64,000 bases of DNA from an uncultured Muribaculaceae bacterium. GTDB taxonomy: Bacteria; Bacteroidota; Bacteroidia; Bacteroidales; Muribaculaceae. Positions 38,978 to 47,336 of the stretch are shown piece after piece. A program made the translations under genes and the position numbers. Position 1 is the first letter of the stretch; every line of letters starts with the position of its first letter. The notes beneath the pieces were generated by a model. That model saw only the letters and a program-made list of their open reading frames with translations, made no database searches and was not told where the DNA came from. The stretch is taken from positions 100,976 through 164,975 of the forward strand of contig CAJTNN010000002.1 of the NCBI GenBank assembly GCA_910577585.1, given 5' to 3'.

Positions 38978-39610
38978 TTACTTAGTGTTGACGAGCATAC
39001 CGGATGCGACTGCTTCGGCGGCCTTGTCACCTTTAGTGGCACGGATTATCTCGATGGCGAAGGGGAGCGTGGTGCCGGGGCCCTCGGAGGTGATGAGCTC
39101 GGGAGCTACGACTACGGTCTGCTCCACATATTCTCCGCCATTGCGGTTGATGGCATCGCCAAGACCTGGATAACATGTGGCCTGCTTACCCTTCAGCACT
39201 CCCAGCGGAGCGAGTACCACCGCCGGACCCGCACAAATCGAGGCTATGCGACCATGCTTGTTGAAATGGGCCATTATCTTCTCATTCACCGCGCTGCTGG
39301 CTGCCAGATTCTGTGCGCCGGGGTCACCGCCGGGTATTATCAACCAGTCGGCATCGCCGGTGTCAACATCCGAAATCAGCGAATCGGCCACGAGCGTCTG
39401 CCCCGTGGCACCCTTTATCTGAAGATCATCAGCCACTGCCACTGTCACCACATCAATCTGCGCGCGGCGCAGAGCATCGACTGTGGCCGTGGCCTCCACC
39501 TCCTCCACTCCGGGAGCGAGGAAAATATAGGAAGTCTTTGCTGTCATACCCAATATTCCAAAAATTACAGAGAGTGCCGCCAAAGCACCCCTTAAAATTG
39601 ATTTACGCAT
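38978..39610 (-). CDS. DJ-1/PfpI-superfamily protein with N-terminal signal or anchor
   Basis: Residues 28-205 are a complete DJ-1 fold: YIFLAPGVEEVEATATVDAL (conserved Glu), IIPGGDPGAQNL and the nucleophile elbow RIASICAGPAVVLAPLG (Cys in ICAG). Close DJ-1 relatives are cytoplasmic deglycase or chaperone-like proteins. Here a basic and hydrophobic leader (MRKSILRGALAALSVIFGIL) precedes the fold, so the protein is probably exported or held in the membrane. No acylation Cys is visible. It is convergent with the large secreted-protein gene, and the upstream region is the start of the accessory part. Confidence 0.85.
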   Translation of the reverse strand: MRKSILRGALAALSVIFGILGMTAKTSYIFLAPGVEEVEATATVDALRRAQIDVVTVAVADDLQIKGATGQTLVADSLISDVDTGDADWLIIPGGDPGAQNLAASSAVNEKIMAHFNKHGRIASICAGPAVVLAPLGVLKGKQATCYPGLGDAINRNGGEYVEQTVVVAPELITSEGPGTTLPFAIEIIRATKGDKAAEAVASGMLVNTK

Positions 39611-40175
39611 ATTGTCATTACTAAATATCTACTAATCCAACGCCCCTCCCCCGCAATTGTTCACCTCTACCACACCCCTCTCAATAACGAGACCTCGGAG
39701 CTAACGCCAGAACTGTGGCTCACGGCAAAACGTAAAAAGCCGTTCTGTCCTCCCGTAAAAACCGTACTCCCGTAAAAAACGTACACCCTTTACCACGTGC
39801 TCCCGTAAAAAGGATGTCGGCTCTTGGGGTCGATCACGATCCGGCTCCATCCGCGTCGCCACAAGGCGCATAGCGCCGATGTGCCTGCGCCCATCCGAAA
39901 CAGAAGCAAAATCCGCGTTAATCCATTCCATCCGCGCTCGCAACGAGCTGTGCAGCAGCGAGTAAGAGAAAAATCCGCGCCTAAAAAAAATTCCTTCCAC
40001 ATCTTCCAAACCAATTCACCCAAACTTGCCCATACAATCAAACAGTTTGGTTTAGTGTGTGTGCTTTCCATACTTCGCATGAGTCAGGTGGGTCTTGTGT
40101 GTAAAAAGCGCAACGATGAATCAGACTCAAGCGATAACCATAACATCCACACGAAAAGTTTTTTATCGGCTACGC
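39611..40175. other. Gene-free accessory stretch with short repeats
   Basis: No gene is supported here. CTCCCGTAAAAA occurs three times (39750, 39767, 39800). The segment 39957-40030 is a diverged copy of 42213-42290, sharing GCAGCAGCGAGTAAGA and CATCTTCC-AACCAATTC. Read on the minus strand, both encode a similar short peptide (ELVWKMWKEFF here, ELVRKMGEEFF there). I read this as debris of a lost gene. Confidence 0.6.
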
Positions 40176-40205
40176 TTGATGGATTGCAATTTTTACTTAA
40201 CTTTG
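40176..40205 (+). promoter_or_regulatory. Promoter reading into repeat element J
   Basis: TTG (40176-40178), a 19-bp spacer and TAACTTTG (40198-40205). The expected start point, about 40211, is the first base of repeat J, so the element would form the 5' leader of the gene at 40431. Confidence 0.7.
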
Positions 40206-40210
40206 CATAT

Positions 40211-40402
40211 AAGTAGCTGTTCAAATTAAAACGCTACTAAATTTTAAATACTTGGAGTAGCTTGAATACTATCTGCTTGTTCTTTTTGGCCCTTTCCGCC
40301 CCTTTCATCAGTCGCGATGCCCGCATCGCTCCTTCTTCAAGAGACGGAAATGACTCAAAAATAACGGCGCATATAGTATTCATTTAATTTGACCAGCTAC
40401 TT
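40211..40402 (-). repeat. Repeat element J, AAGTAGCTG subfamily, full length
   Basis: A 192-bp element with tips AAGTAGCTGTTCAAATTAAA (40211) and its complement with one mismatch (ending 40402). On the minus strand it holds the shared core: GAAGGAGC, hairpin GCGATGCGGGCATCGC, GACTGATGAAAGG and GGGCCAAAAAGAAC. Confidence 0.85.
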
Positions 40403-40430
40403 AACTGATTTACGCAAAATTTTTACGAAT

Positions 40431-41225
40431 ATGGGAGTGGTAATTCTGAAATGGAACCCTGGCTTTTCATCCTACACGATGATCCGGTTCCTCGGTGATC
40501 TTGAAAAATGCGCATTGTCCAACGACGGCAATGCCGATATGAACTGGTCAATCTGGGATTACGACAAGGTGCATGATGGCGATGTATGCTATTTGCTCAA
40601 AGTGGGCTACGGACAGACAGGTATCGCCGCCCGCGGCATAATCACCTCCGAGCCCTATATGGGCGAGGACTGGTCGTGGCGCGACCGCCCCACAAGATAC
40701 TGCGACTTCAACTTCAAGGTGATGATCAATCCGGATGCCTACCCGCTGCTCGACTCGAAGGCACTCACAGAGGCAATTCCAGATTTTGACTGGTTCGGCG
40801 GACACTCAGGCGTGGTGCTCTCGGCCGATCAGGCTGCCACACTCGAGCAACTGTGGGAAAACTATATGCTACGCCAGGCCGAATACTTTGAAAAAGCATC
40901 CGACCACAACCTCTTTATCGACTCAGCCCTCGAATGGCCCAAGCAAATGCCATATACAATGAAGCTTGAAGAAGACTATTCAGGTCATCGCGTGCACATC
41001 CGCTATACGGATGGCGACACGGTCCACTCGCTCGAGATTTCCAACTTCGAGAGAATCTTAGGGAAATTCGGCGTCCGTTCATGGCGCGCTCTACAGAAAT
41101 TCTTCCAACAGCACTACCCCACCGTCAGCAGCCTGCAGGCCCTCTGCGGCGACCTCTTCAGAAACCAGATTGAATTCGAAGCCGACTTCTACAAAGAGGC
41201 CAACACATCATCCGACAATGATTAA
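40431..41225 (+). CDS. Protein with EVE/PUA-like N-terminal domain
   Basis: From the ATG at 40431 the product has 264 residues. Residues 1-100 (VVILKWNPGFSSYTMIRFLG, YDKVHDGDVCYLLKVGYGQT, GIAARGIITSEPYMGEDWSW) recall EVE/PUA-type modules that bind modified bases, often at the front of McrBC-like or other defence proteins. The assignment is tentative. The C-terminal half is helical (RQAEYFEKASDHNLF, RSWRALQKFFQQHYPTVSSL) with no nuclease motif. A TTG start at 40389 would lie inside repeat J and is unlikely. The stop is two bases before the ATG of the esterase gene, so the two are probably co-transcribed. Confidence 0.65.
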   Translation: MGVVILKWNPGFSSYTMIRFLGDLEKCALSNDGNADMNWSIWDYDKVHDGDVCYLLKVGYGQTGIAARGIITSEPYMGEDWSWRDRPTRYCDFNFKVMINPDAYPLLDSKALTEAIPDFDWFGGHSGVVLSADQAATLEQLWENYMLRQAEYFEKASDHNLFIDSALEWPKQMPYTMKLEEDYSGHRVHIRYTDGDTVHSLEISNFERILGKFGVRSWRALQKFFQQHYPTVSSLQALCGDLFRNQIEFEADFYKEANTSSDND

Positions 41226-41226
41226 T

Positions 41227-42225
41227 ATGGGCAAAAAATCTATTTTCAACGTTGGGGTGAAAGCATTAGTGCTAATGATGGGTGCCCTGTTTGGTTGCGC
41301 CGGAAGTGCTTCCGCGCAGATTGCTACCGATTCACTGATGATGCCCACCGGCAAGCTGGATTGGATTGACCCCATCCACGCCACACCTGTATCATCGCAC
41401 TATGTGCTTTATCCCACGCCAAGCCGAGGGGACGGGACGCTGGGAAGTTGCCTGGTGTATATTCCCAAATCCTACGATGAAAATCCCGAGAAGCGATTCC
41501 CGGTGATCTATTATCTGCACGGTGGCACGGGCAATCAACGTGAGGCCAGCTGGATGATTGAGCGTATTGACAAGGCCATCAATTCCGGCGAGATGGAACC
41601 TGTGATAGTGGTCTCACCTCAAGCCTTACCTATCGGATGGTATGTCAACGCCAACACTGCTGATGAAAAGGTGACATCGGGCCCTGTGCATGATGTCATT
41701 ATAAATGACCTCATTCCATATGTGGATACACATTACCGTACGGTATCCGCACCCGAAGGGCGTGGCATAGAGGGATTTTCGATGGGTGGACGTGGAGCAT
41801 TGATGCTTGCCTTTGCGCATCCTGATTTGTTCGGTGCAGTCAGTTCGGTAGCGGGTGCAGTGGTGAACTGGGATGAGGAACCTCTGCAGCGATCGCTGGA
41901 ATGTACATTCGGAGATATTGCGAGTCCTCTGGCGAAGGCTTACTTTGAAGCCTGGCACCCCTTGAGTTTTGCATGTAGGAATGCCGCAGAAATCAAACGC
42001 AGAGAGATGGCTGTAAGAATGTTTGTCGGCGACCAGGACCGTCTCTTTGAGGAGAATGGACATCACATCACCCATCGTTTTCACGCATACCTTGACACAT
42101 TAGGAATCCAACACACCCTGGAAATCAGTCCCGGAGCAAATCACAACCCGTCAGAAATTTTCGCCGAAGGAGTGCGCAAATATGACACCTCCTTCTGGAA
42201 CAATCATCTGCGCAGCAGCGAGTAA
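41227..42225 (+). CDS. Secreted alpha/beta-hydrolase esterase (esterase D/feruloyl esterase-like)
   Basis: About 332 residues with a signal peptide (VKALVLMMGALFGCAGSASA). Cleavage after ASA or a lipobox at LFGC are both possible. The fold is clear: VIYYLHGGTGN (oxyanion hole), the nucleophile elbow EGFSMGGRGAL, a probable acid in FVGDQDRLFE and His in SPGANHNPSEIF. Relatives remove acyl or feruloyl groups from plant polysaccharides, or act on trehalose esters. A glycan-esterase role fits the gut setting. The ATG at 41218 overlaps the previous stop, while 41227 gives the better n-region (MGKKSIF). Confidence 0.85.
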   Translation: MGKKSIFNVGVKALVLMMGALFGCAGSASAQIATDSLMMPTGKLDWIDPIHATPVSSHYVLYPTPSRGDGTLGSCLVYIPKSYDENPEKRFPVIYYLHGGTGNQREASWMIERIDKAINSGEMEPVIVVSPQALPIGWYVNANTADEKVTSGPVHDVIINDLIPYVDTHYRTVSAPEGRGIEGFSMGGRGALMLAFAHPDLFGAVSSVAGAVVNWDEEPLQRSLECTFGDIASPLAKAYFEAWHPLSFACRNAAEIKRREMAVRMFVGDQDRLFEENGHHITHRFHAYLDTLGIQHTLEISPGANHNPSEIFAEGVRKYDTSFWNNHLRSSE

Positions 42226-42362
42226 GATAGTTCCGCGCCAAAAAATTCCTCCCCCATCTTCCTAACCAATTCGGCCAACGTTGTATCCTTACTTAACGGC
42301 AGTGTGCTCACCACCTCCTCCGTCATGGCATACTTGCTCAGTGCATCAATACTCCATTTCAT
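42204..42362 (-). CDS. 52-residue protein or gene fragment next to an RT relic
   Basis: An intact short frame starts MKWSIDALSKYAMTEEVV and ends ELSYSLLRR. It looks like real protein (balanced composition, amphipathic helices). Its ATG overlaps, in another frame, the last codons of a relic of the reverse transcriptase gene. Its 3' end overlaps the esterase stop on the opposite strand. A related peptide can be read at about 39957-40030. It may be the companion of an RT gene that was lost here, or the end of a larger gene. Confidence 0.45.
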   Translation of the reverse strand: MKWSIDALSKYAMTEEVVSTLPLSKDTTLAELVRKMGEEFFGAELSYSLLRR

Positions 42363-42393
42363 CGTATTGACGTTTCTGCTTAAAGGTGATTAC
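42346..42393 (-). pseudogene. Relic of the 3' end of a reverse transcriptase gene
   Basis: Sixteen codons on the minus strand read VITFKQKRQYDEMEY and a stop. The intact RT at 48439-50184 ends VITFKHKRQYDEMEYS. The DNA match continues for about 48 bases. Upstream codons have decayed. This shows that a second copy of the RT gene, or its end, was once about 6 kb away. Confidence 0.8.
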
Positions 42394-42868
42394 TAACAGC
42401 GCCATGGCGTTGGTTTCCACACATCCTTCAACACACGCCCAAAAGAATTGTCTAAACATCCTTAACATTCCGTCTGAACATCAGATACACCACTGACACT
42501 TGACCCTCAATGATTTCCCTTAACTTTGCAGCCAAGGGAAAAAGCAGATTCGCCCATAAATAGGAGGTAGGCTCAACTACAAAACAAAAAACCAATACAT
42601 ATGGCAGCAAGACATACTACATAGCAGTAACACTGCCTACCCCACCACCGCAACTTGGGCTGGATCTTGGGGAAGTATTGCCTACTGCAATACTTACCCA
42701 AGTATATCGGAGATTCGTGAAACATTTGCCAACAACTTTGACATTCAGCTGATGAATGCGAATATAAGTGGCATTGAAGCACGATAAGAAAAGACTCTAA
42801 GTTGCCAATTACAATGGCAGAGACATCAGTATTAAAAGTCAAAGACCAACTTAACAATACATCTCAAT
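42394..42868. other. Mosaic gap with a duplicated promoter segment
   Basis: No gene is supported. Segment 42450-42530 is a diverged duplicate of 47216-47297 (GTCTAAACATCCTT, AACATCAGATACACC). It carries TAACTTTG at 42520-42527 with TTG 18 bases upstream, a possible promoter. A 94-codon minus-strand frame at 42573-42857 is Cys-rich and unlike protein, and I do not count it. Confidence 0.55.
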
Positions 42869-42985
42869 TAAGTTGTTTAACTTTTTTCAAGTGCAAGAAT
42901 AATTAAGATTTTGAGCAGGAATCGGTTCTCTCACAGGGAGCAATGCGGGCATTGCGACATATGTAGAGGGGCGAAAGATGCAAAA
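42869..42985 (+). repeat. Repeat element B, AAGTTGTTTAA subfamily, truncated
   Basis: The left tip AAGTTGTTTAAC is followed by a diverged core with hairpin GCAATGCGGGCATTGC, changed at two paired positions from the usual GCGATGC/GCATCGC. The right end is missing, and the next gene starts 15 bases later. Confidence 0.7.
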
Positions 42986-42999
42986 TAAATAGTTTACCC

Positions 43000-45777
43000 A
43001 TGCAACAATCGTTTATTTCAAGAACAACCGTTCTTATAGCGATGTGTATAATGTGCATAAAAGCCATCGCTTTCGACTTTAAAAGTGGCGATTTATGCTA
43101 TGACATCCTGAGTACTACAGATAAAACTGTCTGTGTTACTTATGAAAAGAATTCAGATACATATATCGCATCCTACAACTATCTTCCATCGCAAGTTAAT
43201 ATCCCCCCGACAGTAAAGTACAATGGGGTGACATGGACTGTTTCTCAGATTGGTGATTACTCATTCCGCGGATGCCGGGAATTACAGTCAATCACTATAC
43301 CTTCTACAATCCAAGCCATCGGTGTAATGGCTTTTGAATCATGCACAGGAATTACATCCATTCATTTGCCTGCATCTCTCGCAATTATCAATTATTCTGC
43401 GTTTCATAATTGCAGCAGTCTTAAAAGAATCGAATGTGACGCACCGATTCCTCCAATGTGTTTTGGTTCGGATGTATTTAAATTAAACTCCGCATCAAAC
43501 AATTCCGCAGAGTTTTGTCAAGTTTTTGTGCCGGGGAAATCGGTAATGTCATATCAACATGCTAATGGATGGCGTGATATGCCAATAAATTCATTCTCTG
43601 AAGATGCCTCAACGACTTTATACTTTTTAATTGTCGACAGCTCGACCAACTCCGTCATGCTTGCCCCATCGGAAAGCACCCCCTATTATGGAGATATAAT
43701 AATTCCTGAATCCTTTGTTTACGATGGGACGACTTTCCATGTAACAGGTATATGGCAAAATGCATTGGCCGACTGTACAAATCTCACATCAATAGTTATT
43801 CCAGATTGTGTGACGTATATTGGTGATAACGCATTTCTGAACTGTCAGAAAATAACTTCAATAAAAATTCCTGTTAATGTAAGCTATATTGGGACAAATG
43901 CATTCAAGGGGTGCCTGAGTCTCAAAACAGTTGACTACTTCTGCCGAACAGGTTGGAGTTCGGGTATGGGTGGGGAATCGTCCATATGGAGAAATCCACC
44001 GTTTGCCGGCTGTCCTAACATTTCTGAAATTAATATCGGCTCAACAGTGGAGGAAATCCCTGACGACATGTTTAAAGTCACGGAAATAACACAAATTATA
44101 ATCCCTGACAATGTTCGTGTCATTAATTCTGATGCGTTTGCATCATGCCCCCAATTAAAGGAAATTACAATTGGTAAAAATGTTGAGAAATTGACTAACA
44201 CCTGCTTCGGTTTAGCCGCCAACGAAGCTGGAAGTGCCGAAACTTTATTCTTTAACGCCACAAATTTAAAGGAATACTCAGGCAACCAAAGTTATTGGTA
44301 TCCATTCCTTAATTCTCCACTCAAAAAAATCGTATTTGGAGAAAATGTGGAATCTCTGCCTAAAAATGCCTTTAATGAATGCCAAAATCTTGAAAGCATT
44401 ACAATTTCAGCTAAAACGCCCCCTACTTGTGAATCAAATTGTTTTACTTCTGTCAATAAATTGACATGCGTAGTATATGTTCCAAGAGTATCTCTTAGCC
44501 TTTATAAGAATGCTCCTGTTTGGAAGACATTCGCAAATATCCAACCTATCGAAGAAGTATCTTCTTCGCTTTGGTATATTCCTTCCAATGAGATTGAAAA
44601 TACATCCAATGCTCAACTGGATATTTACATGAAGCCAGTGAACGACATTGTCGCATTTCAATGTGATGTAAAATTGCCGGATGGAATTTCGATAGCTTCC
44701 GATAATGATAATTTCCTGATTGATAAAGGCACGATATGCAACCCAGGACACATAATCAGTGCGAACAAGCTTGAAAATAGCGTTTACCGGATTGTATGTT
44801 ATTCATTTACCAACAAATCATTCAACAATGAGGGCGGCAAATTATTTACCTTACATCTGAATTGTACAGATGCCTCTATCGGCAATCATGAAATAGAGAT
44901 CTCAAATATCCACATCTCCGACAATTCATCAAAAGACATAGCAGTGAGTCCTCTGTTTGGTACAATCAATATCCAACAACGAACTATGATAAAAGGCGAT
45001 GCCAATGGAGATGGCTCGCTTTCCATCGCGGATGCTGTAACTATCGCAAATAAAACATTAGGCAAAGAAGTACAATCATTTGTTCAGGAATTAGCTGATG
45101 TCAACGCAGATGGTATTATAACGATTAGCGATGCGGTAGGTGTTATCAACTTGATACTTTATCCTAATTTTGCTTCTAACAAGCGCCTTACCACATTGGC
45201 TTTGAACTCTACTGAATCTTCAAACAGTCTATTTATTAATGACTTTAATATTTCAACCGAAGAAGATATCCTGTTAGATATCAACTTAGCCAATTCAGAG
45301 GAATTCACGGCTTTCCAATTTGATATGGAACTTCCAGAAGGGCTCGAAGTCTTAGAGGATGATTATGGCGACCTTTCGTTTGAATTGACAGATCGGGCCG
45401 ACCGGACACACATGATTGCCTCGGCAAAGCTGCCAGATGGCAAAATACGAGTTTTATCGTTCTCAACAGCCTCGCGCTTATTCTCCGGTTCCACCGGCGC
45501 CCTCGTTAGGGTTAAAGTATTGGCGACTAAAGAAATAGCAACCGGTTCACAAATAAAGTTGTCAGGTATTAGGTTTACGACCGATGTCGCAAATGAGGTT
45601 ATGTTGCCGGATTCATTTACTGAAATAAACAACATCTCTTCTGGCATAGATGAAATTTTAAGCACAAAAGAGGACGTTGTATATTTCAACTTACAAGGTC
45701 TACCTGTAGAAAATCCTTCTCACGGCATTTTTATTGAAAAGAAGGGTAATAAAATCCAAAAAATTGCATTCCCTTGA
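43000..45777 (+). CDS. BspA-type leucine-rich repeat surface protein with dockerin
   Basis: The 925-residue protein starts with a signal peptide (VLIAMCIMCIKAIA). Residues 70-500 carry BspA-type LRRs of about 23 residues, for example FRGCRELQSITIPSTIQAIG, FLNCQKITSIKIPVNVSYIG and FNECQNLESITISAKTPPTC. Two cohesin-like beta modules follow (LDIYMKPVNDIVAFQCDVKL, DINLANSEEFTAFQFDMELP). Between them lies a type I dockerin pair, GDANGDGSLSIADAVTIAN and DVNADGIITISDAVGVINL, with Ca2+-loop Asp/Asn residues. A short tail (YFNLQGLPVENPSHG) fits type IX export. It probably adheres to host or dietary material. Codon use is more AT-rich than in the 0-30 kb part, a sign of transfer. Confidence 0.88.
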   Translation: MQQSFISRTTVLIAMCIMCIKAIAFDFKSGDLCYDILSTTDKTVCVTYEKNSDTYIASYNYLPSQVNIPPTVKYNGVTWTVSQIGDYSFRGCRELQSITIPSTIQAIGVMAFESCTGITSIHLPASLAIINYSAFHNCSSLKRIECDAPIPPMCFGSDVFKLNSASNNSAEFCQVFVPGKSVMSYQHANGWRDMPINSFSEDASTTLYFLIVDSSTNSVMLAPSESTPYYGDIIIPESFVYDGTTFHVTGIWQNALADCTNLTSIVIPDCVTYIGDNAFLNCQKITSIKIPVNVSYIGTNAFKGCLSLKTVDYFCRTGWSSGMGGESSIWRNPPFAGCPNISEINIGSTVEEIPDDMFKVTEITQIIIPDNVRVINSDAFASCPQLKEITIGKNVEKLTNTCFGLAANEAGSAETLFFNATNLKEYSGNQSYWYPFLNSPLKKIVFGENVESLPKNAFNECQNLESITISAKTPPTCESNCFTSVNKLTCVVYVPRVSLSLYKNAPVWKTFANIQPIEEVSSSLWYIPSNEIENTSNAQLDIYMKPVNDIVAFQCDVKLPDGISIASDNDNFLIDKGTICNPGHIISANKLENSVYRIVCYSFTNKSFNNEGGKLFTLHLNCTDASIGNHEIEISNIHISDNSSKDIAVSPLFGTINIQQRTMIKGDANGDGSLSIADAVTIANKTLGKEVQSFVQELADVNADGIITISDAVGVINLILYPNFASNKRLTTLALNSTESSNSLFINDFNISTEEDILLDINLANSEEFTAFQFDMELPEGLEVLEDDYGDLSFELTDRADRTHMIASAKLPDGKIRVLSFSTASRLFSGSTGALVRVKVLATKEIATGSQIKLSGIRFTTDVANEVMLPDSFTEINNISSGIDEILSTKEDVVYFNLQGLPVENPSHGIFIEKKGNKIQKIAFP

Positions 45778-45941
45778 TGATACTCAGACATATACGCTAT
45801 AACTAAAATACTATAGCGGGGGGTATCACAAATCAAAAATTGATAATTTTGCGAATTTTTCCATTGTTATCAATGACGTGCAGAAAACAAGAAAGTGCGG
45901 AGAACTCGCCATAAGTGGAAAGTTCTGTCAGCAATAGACTC

Positions 45942-45975
45942 GGGGACTGGGCATCATCGCTCAGTCCCCTTGGAA
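45942..45975 (+). terminator. Terminator after the BspA-type gene
   Basis: GGGGACTG (45942-45949) and CAGTCCCC (45962-45969) pair over 12 bases. The following TTGGAATTATAAAA has only a short T-run. Confidence 0.55.
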
Positions 45976-46011
45976 TTATAAAAGCAGACTTTAGCCACCT
46001 CTACACTAAAA

Positions 46012-46053
46012 GCCTTTTTCAGTATCGTCCATGCTATCGATACTGAAAAAGGC
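46012..46053 (-). terminator. Perfect inverted repeat, terminator on the minus strand
   Basis: GCCTTTTTCAGTATCG (46012-46027) and its exact complement (46038-46053) enclose ten bases. On the minus strand the stem is followed by CTTTTAG. It lies about 50 bases past the stop of the 28-residue frame. Confidence 0.6.
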
Positions 46054-46101
46054 CTGCGTCTAAAGAACCAATTTGTAATTGCCTGATGTGAGTGGATAGC
46101 A

Positions 46102-46188
46102 TCAGTAGTTCAGAATTAGCTTGTCCACATACATGGATACCAGGGCTCCACAGTAGGCAAAATCGCCTTGTGAGGCCCTGTGTGGCAT
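46102..46188 (-). CDS. Possible 28-residue small protein
   Basis: The frame begins MPHRASQGDFAYCGAL and ends DKLILNY. An AGGAGG stretch lies about 30 bases upstream of the ATG and a strong hairpin lies downstream. No TAnnTTTG promoter is visible on this strand, so expression is uncertain. Confidence 0.3.
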   Translation of the reverse strand: MPHRASQGDFAYCGALVSMYVDKLILNY

Positions 46189-46207
46189 GATATAGCTTAT
46201 TGTGTAG

Positions 46208-46238
46208 TTGCCTACCTCCTAAAATTTTATTACCTTTG
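46208..46238 (+). promoter_or_regulatory. Promoter of the HTH regulator transcript
   Basis: TTG (46208-46210), a 20-bp spacer and TACCTTTG (46231-46238). Transcription should start near 46244, leaving a leader of about 300 bases before the gene. Confidence 0.85.
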
Positions 46239-46244
46239 CACCCG

Positions 46245-46550
46245 GAAAGCTTTAGGCTTCCCAGACATATCAAGAAGCGTTTTTTGCTTTGTCCTTCATA
46301 CCGAAATCGCCAATTTCTTATATCCGAAGGAGAGAGCAGTCCTAAAACGCTCCTTGTCTTGCCGTGTTATGTCCACTCCCCGGCGACGGGAGTGCCGATA
46401 TATCGGTCAGGCGTGGGAGTGGACTGTTTATTTCGGATAGTGGCGTTTGGCGATGCCAGGTATGAGATAAACTGAACATCGTTCCACGCTTTTTCTGTGA
46501 AACAGTAAAGACACTACCGGCAGGGAACGGGCCTCGTGTGAGAAAACCGG
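46245..46550 (+). ncRNA. Long structured 5' leader of the HTH gene
   Basis: GTCCACTCCC (46371-46380) pairs exactly with GGGAGTGGAC (46415-46424). Inside are CGGC/GCCG and the palindrome CCGATATATCGG (46395-46406). A flanking GGCGTTTGGCGATGCC hairpin lies near 46442. The leader is about 300 bases without a gene, more than a simple ribosome-binding site needs. It could be a regulatory or template RNA. The family is unknown to me. Confidence 0.5.
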
Positions 46551-47216
46551 ATGGTCCATATTGGGCAACTGATAAAATCTGTTTTTGACAGCAAGGGAAA
46601 ATCCTGCACAATCGAATGGTTTGCAAGTCAACTGAACTGCAAACGCGCCAACATATACAATATCTTCAACCGCCCTACCATAGACTCCCAGTTACTCGAA
46701 CAGATCTCAATCATACTCGGACACGACTTTTTCAAAGAACTGTCAAATAATATGCGCGTCACCCGGCCTGAGAAATCTCCGACATCCACTGAGCATGATG
46801 CAAAACGTGAACTCTACGACAATATGATGTCGGGTATATCCCGTTCAGTCTATCGTGAGATACGGCGCTTAAGCCTCACGAGACAGATAGCTGATGTTGC
46901 GCGCCTCAATCATCTCGATGATGAAAACTCTATGCTCCCTCCGTCACGATTCGCAGTGTTTGTCATGGGCAAGGAGGACCCGGATGTAAAACCACACATA
47001 CATCTTCGGTCAATAGCCGACCGGTATGAACTCCGTATAGGACTTGATAATAGCAAAATGCTATCGGTGAAGCGGCGTGGCGCTTCTGATTACAAGGAGG
47101 CTGCCAATGCTGCTTTTCAGTGGCTCGGTCTACCTTCAGCAATTGACCCCGCGCTCACTAACCGCGACATGGCATTGGCTCTCTACACATCCTTAAACAC
47201 ACTCCGGAAAGCTTAG
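46551..47216 (+). CDS. Helix-turn-helix regulator with C-terminal domain of unknown type
   Basis: The 221-residue protein starts with an XRE-like HTH: MVHIGQLIKSVFDSKG, WFASQLNCKRANIYNIFNRP and the following helix QLLEQISIILGHDFFKELS. This form is widespread in Bacteroidota. After a linker a second domain carries FAVFVMGKEDPDVKPHIHLR and YELRIGLDNSKMLSVKRRG. The HIHL stretch weakly recalls the small DUF4160 fold. Binding sites are not identified. It probably regulates itself or the accessory genes around it. Its unusually long leader has its own entry. Confidence 0.75.
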   Translation: MVHIGQLIKSVFDSKGKSCTIEWFASQLNCKRANIYNIFNRPTIDSQLLEQISIILGHDFFKELSNNMRVTRPEKSPTSTEHDAKRELYDNMMSGISRSVYREIRRLSLTRQIADVARLNHLDDENSMLPPSRFAVFVMGKEDPDVKPHIHLRSIADRYELRIGLDNSKMLSVKRRGASDYKEAANAAFQWLGLPSAIDPALTNRDMALALYTSLNTLRKA

Positions 47217-47297
47217 TCTAAACATCCTTGACAATCCATCTAAACATCAGATACACCGTTAAAACCTATCCTTCATGGATTTAACTTATTTTTGCAG
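47216..47297 (+). repeat. Second copy of the duplicated promoter segment
   Basis: This matches 42450-42530 (GTCTAAACATCCTT, AACATCAGATACACC, TTTTTGCAG/CTTTGCAG at the end). It contains TATTTTTG (47287-47294), a possible -7 box for the gene at 47558, whose leader would then include repeat element C. Confidence 0.65.
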
Positions 47298-47336
47298 AAT
47301 TAATACGTTGTGGAGATTATAGTCCCAGCTCACAAT

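Noticed and set aside
39701..40080. Two minus-strand frames of about 100 codons
   Set aside because: They read through short direct repeats and gene debris. Only the ELVWKMWKEFF part has a counterpart elsewhere.
42573..42857. 94-codon minus-strand frame
   Set aside because: Cys- and Trp-rich composition, no start context, no family, and it lies in decayed mosaic DNA.
46034..46273. 79-codon minus-strand frame across the HTH promoter
   Set aside because: It runs through the promoter and a terminator stem, and its composition is unlike protein. The 28-codon frame in the same region is slightly more plausible.
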